Origin: Spirochaetaceae bacterium
GTDB taxonomy: Bacteria; Spirochaetota; Spirochaetia; DSM-27196; SLST01
Direction: 5' to 3'
DNA length: 11,230 bases
NCBI GenBank assembly: GCA_007129695.1
Contig: SKVA01000355.1
Coordinates: 1-11,230 of the forward strand
Numbering within the stretch: the first letter of the stretch is position 1; the number at the start of each line of letters is the position of its first letter. The translations under genes were made by a program, and so were the position numbers. The notes beneath the pieces are model-generated. The model saw only the letters and a program-made list of their open reading frames with translations, searched no databases and was not told the origin of the DNA. Below are positions 1 to 5,485 of this stretch, one piece after another.

Positions 1-76
1 ACTGAGCGCCTGCGCTGTTGACTGAGCGCCTGCGCTGTTGACTGAGCGCCTGCGCTGTTGACTGAGCGCCTGCGCT
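1..76. repeat. Tandem 20-bp repeat, cut by the window edge
   Basis: Three complete copies of ACTGAGCGCCTGCGCTGTTG (1-20, 21-40, 41-60) are followed by 16 bases of a fourth (61-76). All copies are identical and there are no spacers. Each junction between copies makes TTGACT, a good -35 hexamer (18-23, 38-43, 58-63); only the last has a -10-like hexamer 17 bp downstream. The array may continue to the left of the window. The other arm of the palindrome holds about two degenerate copies of the same unit near 303-330, so the unit seems to derive from the tRNA upstream region. Confidence 0.93.
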
Positions 77-86
77 ATGGGACATT
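58..86 (+). promoter_or_regulatory. Probable promoter of the left tRNA gene
   Basis: TTGACT (58-63) is separated by 17 bp from GACATT (81-86). The -10 match is weak (A2, A4 and T6 only), but the same arrangement is kept in the other palindrome arm. A start about 7 nt further on would leave only a few nucleotides before the tRNA. Confidence 0.45.
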
Positions 87-97
87 ACATCCGACAG

Positions 98-171
98 GGG
101 CCTATAGCTCAGTTAGTTAGAGCGACGGACTCATAATCCGTGGGTCGCAGGTTCAAGTCCTGCTGGGCCCA
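98..171 (+). tRNA. tRNA with CAU anticodon, variant lacking G18 (Ile2 or elongator Met)
   Basis: The 74-nt cloverleaf is complete. The acceptor stem is 98-104 with 164-170 (one G-U pair), the D stem 107-110 with 120-123, the anticodon stem 125-129 with 137-141, and the T stem 147-151 with 159-163. The anticodon CAT is at 132-134, the discriminator is A171, and CCA is not encoded. G1-C72 excludes the usual initiator type. The C4-G69 and C5-G68 pairs, known features of tRNA-Ile2 that the lysidine synthase TilS uses, favour Ile2 (CAU read as AUA) over elongator Met, but this is not decisive. Base 115, at position 18, is A instead of the near-invariant G that normally contacts psi-55. This copy may therefore fold poorly, be a decaying duplicate, or be a tolerated variant. 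The twin gene at 206-279 has the normal G. Confidence 0.85.
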
Positions 172-205
172 AAAAGAAAGCCGTCCTTCAGGACGGCTTT
201 CTTTT
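172..205. terminator. Shared bidirectional intrinsic terminator of the two tRNAs
   Basis: The stem GCCGTCC/GGACGGC with loop TTCA (187-190) is flanked by AAAAGAAA on the left and TTTCTTTT on the right. On either strand it reads as a GC-rich hairpin followed by a U-rich tract. It fills the whole gap between the 3' ends of the convergent tRNAs and forms the centre of the palindrome. Confidence 0.9.
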
Positions 206-279
206 TGGGCCCAGCAGGACTTGAACCTGCGACCCACGGATTATGAGTCCGTCGCTCTAACCAACTGAGCTATAGGCCC
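206..279 (-). tRNA. tRNA with CAU anticodon (probably Ile2, possibly elongator Met)
   Basis: This minus-strand twin is identical to the gene at 98-171 except that position 18 is the normal G (base 262). All stems pair, the anticodon is CAU, the discriminator is A and CCA is not encoded. C4-G69 and C5-G68 again favour a lysidine-modified tRNA-Ile2. With its intact G18-G19 pair this is the more likely functional copy. It reads toward the shared terminator at 172-205. Confidence 0.92.
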
Positions 280-289
280 CTGTTGCTGT

Positions 290-318
290 AATCTCCCATA
301 GCGAAGAGACTCAGTCAA
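290..318 (-). promoter_or_regulatory. Probable promoter of the minus-strand tRNA
   Basis: On the minus strand, TTGACT (313-318) lies 17 bp before GAGATT (290-295), mirroring the left arm. The -10 is weak in sequence, but its position is conserved between the two arms. Confidence 0.45.
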
Positions 319-328
319 CAGCGAAAGA

Positions 329-375
329 ACTGGTGCGTGAATTGTTGACGGGTTGTCAACAATTACGGCACCAGT
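329..375 (-). terminator. Long hairpin after the peroxiredoxin-like gene, probable terminator
   Basis: There are two nested inverted repeats. The outer is ACTGGTGC (329-336) with GCACCAGT (368-375). The inner is AATTGTTGAC (340-349) with GTCAACAATT (355-364), around a 5-nt loop; a symmetric 3-nt internal loop separates the two stems. It starts 2 nt after the stop codon of the minus-strand gene ending at 378. A short pyrimidine tract, TTCTTTC, follows on that strand. The U tract is weak, so a 3'-end stabiliser or a protein site is also possible. Confidence 0.6.
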
Positions 376-377
376 CT

Positions 378-962
378 CTACAGTACCAGGTCGCACGCGT
401 CGGCGGGCATCCAGTGGGCATCCTGACCGCGCCACTTGACGTTGCAGCCGATCGGGTTGGTCAGCGCCTGCGCGACAGCCCGACCGCTCGTGACCGCACT
501 GAGCGCCCGGTCCAGGTCGTTGACCGTGACCTTGTCGGAGTCCTTCGGATTGTCGACCCCACGGCCCGTGTAGACCAGTCTTCGGTCGGCATCGAAGACG
601 TAGAAATGAGGCGTTCGCAGCGCACCGTACGCCCGCGCGACATCCTGCGACTCGTCTCTGAGGTAGACCCACGGAAACCGCTCGCTGTCCATGCGGCTGA
701 CCATGTGGTCGAAGTCGTCGTCGGGGTGGACCTCGGTATCGTTTGAGTTGATGCCAACGAAGCGAACGCCCTTGTCACGGTACTTCTCCGCGGTCGCGCG
801 CGTTGATTCGTCGGACCCGGTCACGTACGGACAGTGGTTGCACGTGAAGAAGACGACCAAGGTCGGCGTATCGTCGAAGTCCGAAAGTTGATACGTCTTC
901 CCGTCGGTCGCCGGTAACGAGAACCCGGGGGCTTTCTCCCCTATCTGAAGCGTGAACGCCAT
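378..962 (-). CDS. Peroxiredoxin-like thioredoxin-fold protein (CNHC motif)
   Basis: The 194-residue protein probably acts as a cytoplasmic thiol oxidoreductase or peroxidase-like protein; its substrate is unknown. It has the AhpC/TSA fold: an N-terminal GxxAPxFSLP segment (residues 8-17), the redox motif CNHC at 41-44 followed by PYV, a cis-proline in TPHFYVFD (117-124), and GCNVKW (172-177), which resembles the typical C-terminal GCxIKW of the PRX_like1 group. No signal peptide is present. The ATG at 962 was chosen because GGAGG lies 4 nt upstream and the -10 box at 982-987 would exclude a longer start. It is monocistronic, with a promoter at 982-1010 and a hairpin after the stop. The Cys-X-X-Cys pair suggests a disulfide-exchange mechanism rather than that of a classical 2-Cys peroxiredoxin. 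Confidence 0.93.
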   Translation of the reverse strand: MAFTLQIGEKAPGFSLPATDGKTYQLSDFDDTPTLVVFFTCNHCPYVTGSDESTRATAEKYRDKGVRFVGINSNDTEVHPDDDFDHMVSRMDSERFPWVYLRDESQDVARAYGALRTPHFYVFDADRRLVYTGRGVDNPKDSDKVTVNDLDRALSAVTSGRAVAQALTNPIGCNVKWRGQDAHWMPADACDLVL

Positions 963-981
963 GCTTCCTCCCTGTATCGCA

Positions 982-1010
982 AGTATACGGCCGGGGTACC
1001 TCGGTGGCAA
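982..1010 (-). promoter_or_regulatory. Sigma-70-type promoter of the peroxiredoxin-like gene
   Basis: TTGCCA (1005-1010) lies 17 bp before TATACT (982-987) on the minus strand, a strong match. The transcript would have a leader of about 13 nt carrying GGAGG (967-971). Confidence 0.8.
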
Positions 1011-1072
1011 ACAGGACCGCGGTAAATCAGGTTACTATTGGATTATTTGTGGCCTTTTGGCTTTATTAGACT

Positions 1073-1078
1073 TATATT
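1073..1078 (+). promoter_or_regulatory. -10 box upstream of the Atp10-like gene
   Basis: TATATT lies 8 nt before the ATG at 1087, in an AT-rich patch (about 1021-1086). No convincing -35 box is seen at 16-18 bp. No Shine-Dalgarno sequence precedes the ATG, so a leaderless or nearly leaderless transcript is likely. Confidence 0.5.
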
Positions 1079-1086
1079 GAACGAAT

Positions 1087-1554
1087 ATGAGTGAATCGCC
1101 CCGGTTCCCACGACTCGTGACCCAAACACTGAATGGAACATCGCTTATTCTGCCGGATTCGCTCGGCGATCGTTACGCGTTCGTGGTGATAGCGTTCCGC
1201 AGGAGCGCACAACCGGTTGTCGACTCCTGGATGGAGGCTGTTGTCGACAGCCTTACATCGCCTTCGGTCACCTACTACGAGATTCCGATTCTTGCCGGGG
1301 GTTGGCGCACGATATCCGGGTTCATTGAGAACGGGATGCGCGCCGGAGTCGCCGCCGACCACCACGACCACGTAGCGACCTACTTCGGCAGCACCGATCG
1401 GCTACGAAGACACCTGGGCATCGACGACCCGTCGGCGGTGTACGCCTACCTGATCGATGCATCCGGGTTCGTCCACTGGACCGGCTCGGGACCTGCCGAC
1501 GAAGCCGCCGTCACTCTCCTTGCCGATCGCATCGGACACCTGACGTCGCAGTAG
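1087..1554 (+). CDS. Cysteine-free protein recalling the Atp10 family
   Basis: The 155-residue soluble protein has no signal peptide and no cysteine. It contains a hydrophobic strand, FVVIAFRR (32-39), then YYEIPIL (63-69), FIENGMRAGV (78-87) and a late strand, YAYLIDASGFVHW. This order resembles the thioredoxin-like fold of Atp10, a mitochondrial F1Fo-ATP synthase assembly factor, and of bacterial proteins of unknown role. The resemblance is from memory of family motifs, so the call is tentative and no redox chemistry is possible through cysteine. It is transcribed divergently from the peroxiredoxin-like gene, 124 bp apart. The start lacks a ribosome binding site and follows a -10 box closely. 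The next gene starts 36 bp downstream with its own promoter-like sequence. Confidence 0.8.
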   Translation: MSESPRFPRLVTQTLNGTSLILPDSLGDRYAFVVIAFRRSAQPVVDSWMEAVVDSLTSPSVTYYEIPILAGGWRTISGFIENGMRAGVAADHHDHVATYFGSTDRLRRHLGIDDPSAVYAYLIDASGFVHWTGSGPADEAAVTLLADRIGHLTSQ

Positions 1555-1555
1555 C

Positions 1556-1584
1556 TCGACTGCGGGCCGGTTCGAGGGTATGAT
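1556..1584 (+). promoter_or_regulatory. Promoter for a leaderless transcript of the unknown gene
   Basis: TCGACT (1556-1561), a 17-bp spacer and TATGAT (1579-1584) lie exactly 6 nt before the ATG at 1591. The predicted first nucleotide therefore falls on or beside the start codon. There is no Shine-Dalgarno sequence. Confidence 0.6.
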
Positions 1585-1590
1585 TGCACC

Positions 1591-2349
1591 ATGCGTCTAT
1601 CGGTACTCGCTCTTTGCCCGTATCCGTCGCCGTGCGGAGACTCACGGCTGGTCGACGATGTAATCGCGAGTGCGAGCGACGCCGGAGTGTCGTGCGTCGC
1701 GCTTACGTGTCCCGATGGTGCCGCCGCCGCATCAGAGGTCGCGACCGGTCTTGGTAAGCTCGGTCTGAAGTTTGGATCAACAGCCGACCCTACCGACGGC
1801 GCCGGAGGTGCCTCCCCGGTTGTCCTGTCGCAGCTCGCGATCCTCGACTCCGTCACCGATCGTGACGACGAAAGCGGGTCGCCGTTGATCGTCTGCGCCC
1901 GGCTTGCGATGTCGCCGAACACGGTCATCGATCTGGTCGTCGCCAGCCATCCGCCGGACCACGGGGCAGACGCGCGAGCGGTCCGGTCGTTCACCGAGCG
2001 ACTGCCGCGGATCCACGACGCACGTCGGCCGCAACCGCCACCACGACGGGGACCGAAACGCAGAGCCGATGCAGCGCAGCCGGACCAGTCCACAACCCGG
2101 ATCGTCATCGCCGCGTGCTTCTACCCGGCGAACGCCGACAGCCACTACCGCGCGGAAATGTCGGACGCGGGTTTCCTGTCGATCATCCCCGCCGCGCTCG
2201 ACGAACCCGCGGGCGGCGCCTCCGACGCGATCACCGTACGCCTCTACGTCCGTCCCCACCTTCGTCCCGGCCTGCTGGTGAGCCCTCCGCACGCGCCGCT
2301 CACCACGCTCCGCGACTATCGAGCGATTCTTGCCGGGTTCGAGGTCTGA
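1591..2349 (+). CDS. Unrecognised two-part protein with a basic, proline-rich linker
   Basis: I do not recognise this 252-residue protein. Its N-terminal half (1-140) begins with MRLSVLALCPYP, then alternates hydrophobic strands with Gly/Ala-rich segments, including SPLIVCARLAMSPNTVIDLV near 97-116. A basic proline-rich linker (about 143-168) separates it from a C-terminal part (169-252) that begins IVIAACFYPA. There are five cysteines (9, 15, 35, 40, 102) in the first half and one (176) in the second. No signal peptide or clear membrane helix is evident. It is preferred over overlapping minus-strand frames because those are Arg/Ser-rich, as expected of shadow frames, while this one has a well-placed promoter and fills the gap between its neighbours. 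A secreted-enzyme or receptor role cannot be inferred. Confidence 0.72.
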   Translation: MRLSVLALCPYPSPCGDSRLVDDVIASASDAGVSCVALTCPDGAAAASEVATGLGKLGLKFGSTADPTDGAGGASPVVLSQLAILDSVTDRDDESGSPLIVCARLAMSPNTVIDLVVASHPPDHGADARAVRSFTERLPRIHDARRPQPPPRRGPKRRADAAQPDQSTTRIVIAACFYPANADSHYRAEMSDAGFLSIIPAALDEPAGGASDAITVRLYVRPHLRPGLLVSPPHAPLTTLRDYRAILAGFEV

Positions 2350-2358
2350 ACCCGCTTG

Positions 2359-2387
2359 TTGGCATTTGTCTCCCGAGGCTGTACACT
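2359..2387 (+). promoter_or_regulatory. Sigma-70-type promoter of the FecR/PEGA lipoprotein gene
   Basis: TTGGCA (2359-2364) and TACACT (2382-2387) are separated by 17 bp, a strong match. The predicted start near 2394 gives a leader of about 20 nt and excludes the in-frame ATG at 2356 as a start. Confidence 0.75.
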
Positions 2388-2415
2388 CAAGAGGTCTTCA
2401 AGACGGGACCGCGGA

Positions 2416-4182
2416 ATGAATGTGAGACGACGGCTCGTACCCGCGTACGCTATCGCTGGAGCGCTTGTCGCGCTGGTGCTGGCTGGATGCGGGCGCGAGC
2501 AAACCACAGTTCCCTCAGCGGACGCTGATGCGGCCGCGTTCCCTCAGCCGACAGCACGGAGTGCGTACGCCGTAGCCGTGTCCGGGTCGGCTCAGGTCCA
2601 CGGTGCCGCCGCGGCCACCGAAATCGAACCGGGCGCAGTCATAGAGAGCGGCCGCCGCATTACCGTCAACGCCGACTCGCACGTCGACATACAGTTTGGC
2701 GACCGCGGGACGACCCGAGTCTACGGGCCCGCCGAAGCAATCGTCCGCACGCGCGTGGGCACGGCTCACCATCCGGTCATGGAGATCGACATCATCTTCG
2801 GATCGATCGCGGCCACGGTTGGTCAGCTGACCGACTCGGACGTCTACCGCATCCGAACTCCGCGAGCCTTCTACGTCGTGCGCGGCACTCGTTTTTACGT
2901 CAGGTCCGAGCGGGACGATGACCTGTGGGTAGAGGCAGGCCTGGTCGCGGTGTATCCCAGGTCGGTCGACATGCTGCTGTTGCGGCAGACCGCGATCGAA
3001 GCCGAACCGTCGCTTCGCGAGCACCTGGACGAACTCGACCGGAACGCGCCGGTCTTCGGTCCCGGCAGTCACGCCCGGCTTGACGCGACCGCGCTCGCGC
3101 GATCTGAGGCGCTTGCAGGCGGCATCACCGAGTCGCTCGGCCAGGTTGCGGCGGCGACGCCCGCGCAGAGGGAGTCGATCGTGTCGAGCCTGATAGAGGC
3201 GATTCGAACCACGACCGGTGCGGTCGCTGAGATCGCGGGTGATGCTCCGGGAGCATCGGGGCCGCCCGCTGCGATTGAGCAGCGACTCGCGTCGGTTGCA
3301 GCGGTCAGACGGCTGCCGGTACCCGAAAACACGGAGCTACGAACCCTGCTGGAGTCCGACGCAGCGCCGGGGCTGGTTCAGCTCACCGTGAGAACACTAC
3401 CGCAGAACGCCGAGATCTTCCTTGACGGAGTACTCGCCGGCAGCGGCGCTCATCGAACGTTGCTCCGCGCGAACGAAAGCCTGTCGATCCGCGTCGCGCG
3501 CCCGGGATACCGCGAGCGAAGGATCCAGGTCGACCGGGCACGGACCGAGGTCATCACCGTGCAACTCGAGCGCCTCCCGCCGTCTATCAGCACGGACAGC
3601 TTCGTGAAGGCGGTCGCCGCCGACGATATCGGGACGGTACGTACGTACGTGACCGAAGGTGGTCCGGTCAACGTCCGGACCGCCGACGGAATCCCCGCGC
3701 TCGTTCTGGCGACCGGACTGGTTCAGGCGCTGCAGGGTCTCACGCCCGACCTTTCGTACGACCGCGACGTACTGCGTACGCTCGTAGCCGCAGGCGCGAG
3801 TATGAACGATGAGTTTCTGATCGAAGGATCCACGTTCAAGCCCCTGCACGCTGCAGTGCTCGCGGGTGTTGCCGGGTTCGACGTGTCGGACATGCTCACG
3901 ATCCTGCTCGGCGGACCGGTCGATGTGAACGGTGTGATCGTTCTTGAAGGGCAACCGTTGACCCCGCTCGCGATCGCGGTCCGCTGGGCGCTGTTTACCG
4001 GAGAGACGCAGGAGGAGATCATCAAACGCCTCCTGACCGCAGGGGCCAGACTCGACGTGACGATCAGCTTCAACAATGAGCTACTCACGCTCCGCGAGAT
4101 CGCCGGCCGACTGATGCGCCAGGGTGAGATCGAGGATCAGGAGCTCATCAGAATTCTTCGATCGATGGGGGCCGGCGCGTAG
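2416..4182 (+). CDS. FecR-PEGA-ankyrin-like lipoprotein
   Basis: This 588-residue protein is predicted to be lipid-anchored outside the inner membrane. A basic N-terminus and hydrophobic helix (about 9-23) end in the lipobox LAGC, with lipidation expected at Cys25. Residues about 50-180 form a FecR-type domain, recognisable by RIRTPRAFYVVRGTRFYVRS (145-164). A helical Ala-rich segment (225-300) follows. Residues about 320-385 are a PEGA domain (LPQNAEIFLDG, then RPGYRERRI). Residues 392-586 contain repeated helix pairs with the ankyrin feel of LLxAGAxxD (LVAAGASMN at 456-464, LLTAGARLD at 539-547). FecR and PEGA domains in such proteins are usually surface or periplasmic binding modules rather than sigma regulators, and no sigma factor is nearby. 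The whole protein looks like a scaffold. The ATG at 2416 fits the promoter. Its stop faces that of rlpA, 4 bp away. Confidence 0.9.
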   Translation: MNVRRRLVPAYAIAGALVALVLAGCGREQTTVPSADADAAAFPQPTARSAYAVAVSGSAQVHGAAAATEIEPGAVIESGRRITVNADSHVDIQFGDRGTTRVYGPAEAIVRTRVGTAHHPVMEIDIIFGSIAATVGQLTDSDVYRIRTPRAFYVVRGTRFYVRSERDDDLWVEAGLVAVYPRSVDMLLLRQTAIEAEPSLREHLDELDRNAPVFGPGSHARLDATALARSEALAGGITESLGQVAAATPAQRESIVSSLIEAIRTTTGAVAEIAGDAPGASGPPAAIEQRLASVAAVRRLPVPENTELRTLLESDAAPGLVQLTVRTLPQNAEIFLDGVLAGSGAHRTLLRANESLSIRVARPGYRERRIQVDRARTEVITVQLERLPPSISTDSFVKAVAADDIGTVRTYVTEGGPVNVRTADGIPALVLATGLVQALQGLTPDLSYDRDVLRTLVAAGASMNDEFLIEGSTFKPLHAAVLAGVAGFDVSDMLTILLGGPVDVNGVIVLEGQPLTPLAIAVRWALFTGETQEEIIKRLLTAGARLDVTISFNNELLTLREIAGRLMRQGEIEDQELIRILRSMGAGA

Positions 4183-4186
4183 CCTG

Positions 4187-4822
4187 TCAGCGGCTCCGGA
4201 CGAGCACCTGGGCGTGCCCGAGGTCGGCCAGGCGAGCCCGCACCGACGGCACTTCGCTGTCGAGTACGCCCGCGACGACCACTCGGTACACCGTTCCGGC
4301 GTCCTCGACCGTCGCCGGTAGATCGTGACGACGCAGCTCGCGCGCGATCGCGTCGGCACGCGAAGCACTCGAAAGCGCGACGACCTGGATCACCTTCCGC
4401 TGTTCGGGCGGGTGCTCGACGATCGCGATCTCAACGCGGGCGATACCCTCCCCGGTCATCCCGATCGCATCGGCAGCGGCACGCGACAGATCGATCACGC
4501 GACCTTCGACGAACGGTCCCCGATCGTTGATGCGAACGCGCACGCTCCGTCCGTTGACCAGGTGGCGAACCTCCACGACTGTGTTGAACGCGAGAGTGCG
4601 GTGAGCGGCCGTGAGGTCGTTGGTGTCGAATCGCTCGCCGTTTGCCGTCAGGCGCCCCTGGAATTTGCCACCGTACCAACTCGCGTACCCCGAAAGCTCG
4701 TGACCGGCGCCTTCGGCGAAAACAGGCCCCGCCGCAACAGCAGCGAGCGCCGCAATCGCAAGCAGCGCGGCCACAGGCACCGTTCGATCGCGTGACCGGT
4801 CGGGCGCGTCGGTGAGTTTCAT
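4187..4822 (-). CDS. rlpA: RlpA-like septal ring protein with C-terminal SPOR-like region
   Basis: The 211-residue exported protein belongs to the rare lipoprotein A family, whose studied members cleave peptidoglycan strands lacking stem peptides at the septum. A basic start and a long hydrophobic helix (about 16-33) end near VFA-EG, a likely signal peptidase I site; no lipobox is present. The double-psi beta-barrel runs from GYASWYGGKFQGRLTANGER (45-64) through the conserved His74, the INDRGPF motif (98-104) and VIDLSRAAA (109-117), all typical. Residues about 144-211 (VIQVVALSSASRADAIAREL and a late VYRVVVAGV) fit a SPOR peptidoglycan-binding domain. It lies 24 bp downstream of the response regulator and could be co-transcribed with it, yet it has its own promoter overlapping the regulator's stop codon. 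Confidence 0.95.
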   Translation of the reverse strand: MKLTDAPDRSRDRTVPVAALLAIAALAAVAAGPVFAEGAGHELSGYASWYGGKFQGRLTANGERFDTNDLTAAHRTLAFNTVVEVRHLVNGRSVRVRINDRGPFVEGRVIDLSRAAADAIGMTGEGIARVEIAIVEHPPEQRKVIQVVALSSASRADAIARELRRHDLPATVEDAGTVYRVVVAGVLDSEVPSVRARLADLGHAQVLVRSR

Positions 4823-4828
4823 GGCGAT

Positions 4829-4857
4829 AGTATCGGCACAACCGCGTTACGGCGCAA
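4829..4857 (-). promoter_or_regulatory. Promoter of rlpA inside the end of the response regulator gene
   Basis: On the minus strand TTGCGC (4852-4857), a 17-bp spacer and GATACT (4829-4834) lie 6 nt before the rlpA ATG. The -35 is inside the last codons of the response regulator. A leaderless rlpA mRNA is predicted. Confidence 0.55.
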
Positions 4858-5485
4858 TAGCTCCGGTTCGGATCGCGATCCGCACCAGTTCGGCCACAGA
4901 GGATACACCGAGCTTCTCAATCACTGCGGCGCGGTGATTGTCGACTGTCTTCGGGCTGATCCCGAGCAGCGCGCCGATCTCCTTCGAGTTGCGCCCGCTT
5001 GCGAGCTGGACGAACACCTGGTACTCACGACCGGTGAGCGTCACAGCCTCACCGGCCGGATGATCAGGCGGGATAGACGGTCCGAGTGACCGAAGCCGGG
5101 AATCGATGAAGGTCCGACCATCGCAGATCGATTCGAGCGCCGTCATCAGATACTCGCCGGTCGACTCCTTGAGCAGGTAACCGTCGGCACCCGCATCGAT
5201 CGCCTCGTCGGCGAGCCGGCGGATCGCGTGCATTGACAGCACGAGTATCCGAGTCGGGCAGCCGGTCGCACGAAGCGAGCGCACCAGATCGATCCCGCTA
5301 CCGTCGGGTAGCGAGATATCGACGAGCAGGATATCGGGGCACAGATCGCGTGCCGCGCGAAGCGCTTCGGCGACGGCCCCAACCTGTGCAACGACGCGAT
5401 AGCGACCGGTCGCCTCCAGGATCGCAGCGACTCCGGCGCGAAGCGGCGGATGATCGTCGACCAGAATCACGGTCCGAACGCTCAT
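4847..5485 (-). CDS. NarL/FixJ-type response regulator
   Basis: The 212-residue protein is a DNA-binding regulator paired with the kinase encoded just upstream. The receiver domain (about 1-122) has the acidic pair D10-D11, phospho-acceptor D56 in LLVDISLPDG, S84 and K106 in YLLKES. A LuxR-type helix-turn-helix follows at about 148-205 (LTGREYQVF, then NSKEIGALLGISPKTVDNHR with 20 residues from 166). All key residues are present, so it should be phosphorylatable. The start codon overlaps the kinase stop as ATGA, which implies translational coupling, and GGGAG lies 5 nt upstream. Its targets are unknown; rlpA, which follows directly, and the divergent membrane protein are candidates by position only. 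Confidence 0.96.
   Translation of the reverse strand: MSVRTVILVDDHPPLRAGVAAILEATGRYRVVAQVGAVAEALRAARDLCPDILLVDISLPDGSGIDLVRSLRATGCPTRILVLSMHAIRRLADEAIDAGADGYLLKESTGEYLMTALESICDGRTFIDSRLRSLGPSIPPDHPAGEAVTLTGREYQVFVQLASGRNSKEIGALLGISPKTVDNHRAAVIEKLGVSSVAELVRIAIRTGAIAP

Larger units (their letters stand above)
53..323. repeat. Imperfect palindrome enclosing two tRNA genes
   Basis: Bases 53-171 are nearly the reverse complement of 206-323, with the axis in the TTCA loop at 187-190. The tRNA halves differ at one base (115 against 262). Outside the tRNAs the arms share ACAGGGG, ATTACA, CGCTATGGGA and GTTGACTGAG, with one indel and several substitutions. The arms are therefore diverged copies, which argues against a simple assembly fold-back. 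The duplication covers the tRNA and its promoter region. Confidence 0.9.

Noticed and set aside
1..76. CRISPR-like repeat array
   Set aside because: The 20-bp units are directly abutting, with no spacers between them.
53..323. Assembly or fold-back artefact for the palindrome
   Set aside because: The arms differ at many bases, have an indel and different outer flanks; a fold-back would be identical. It still deserves long-read confirmation.
1446..2108. 220-residue minus-strand open frame as an alternative to the unknown gene
   Set aside because: It is Ser/Arg-rich and runs into the end of the Atp10-like gene; the plus-strand frame has a promoter and better composition.
2356..2415. Upstream start of the FecR/PEGA lipoprotein
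   Set aside because: The promoter -10 at 2382-2387 lies within it, and ATG 2416 gives a normal lipoprotein signal peptide.
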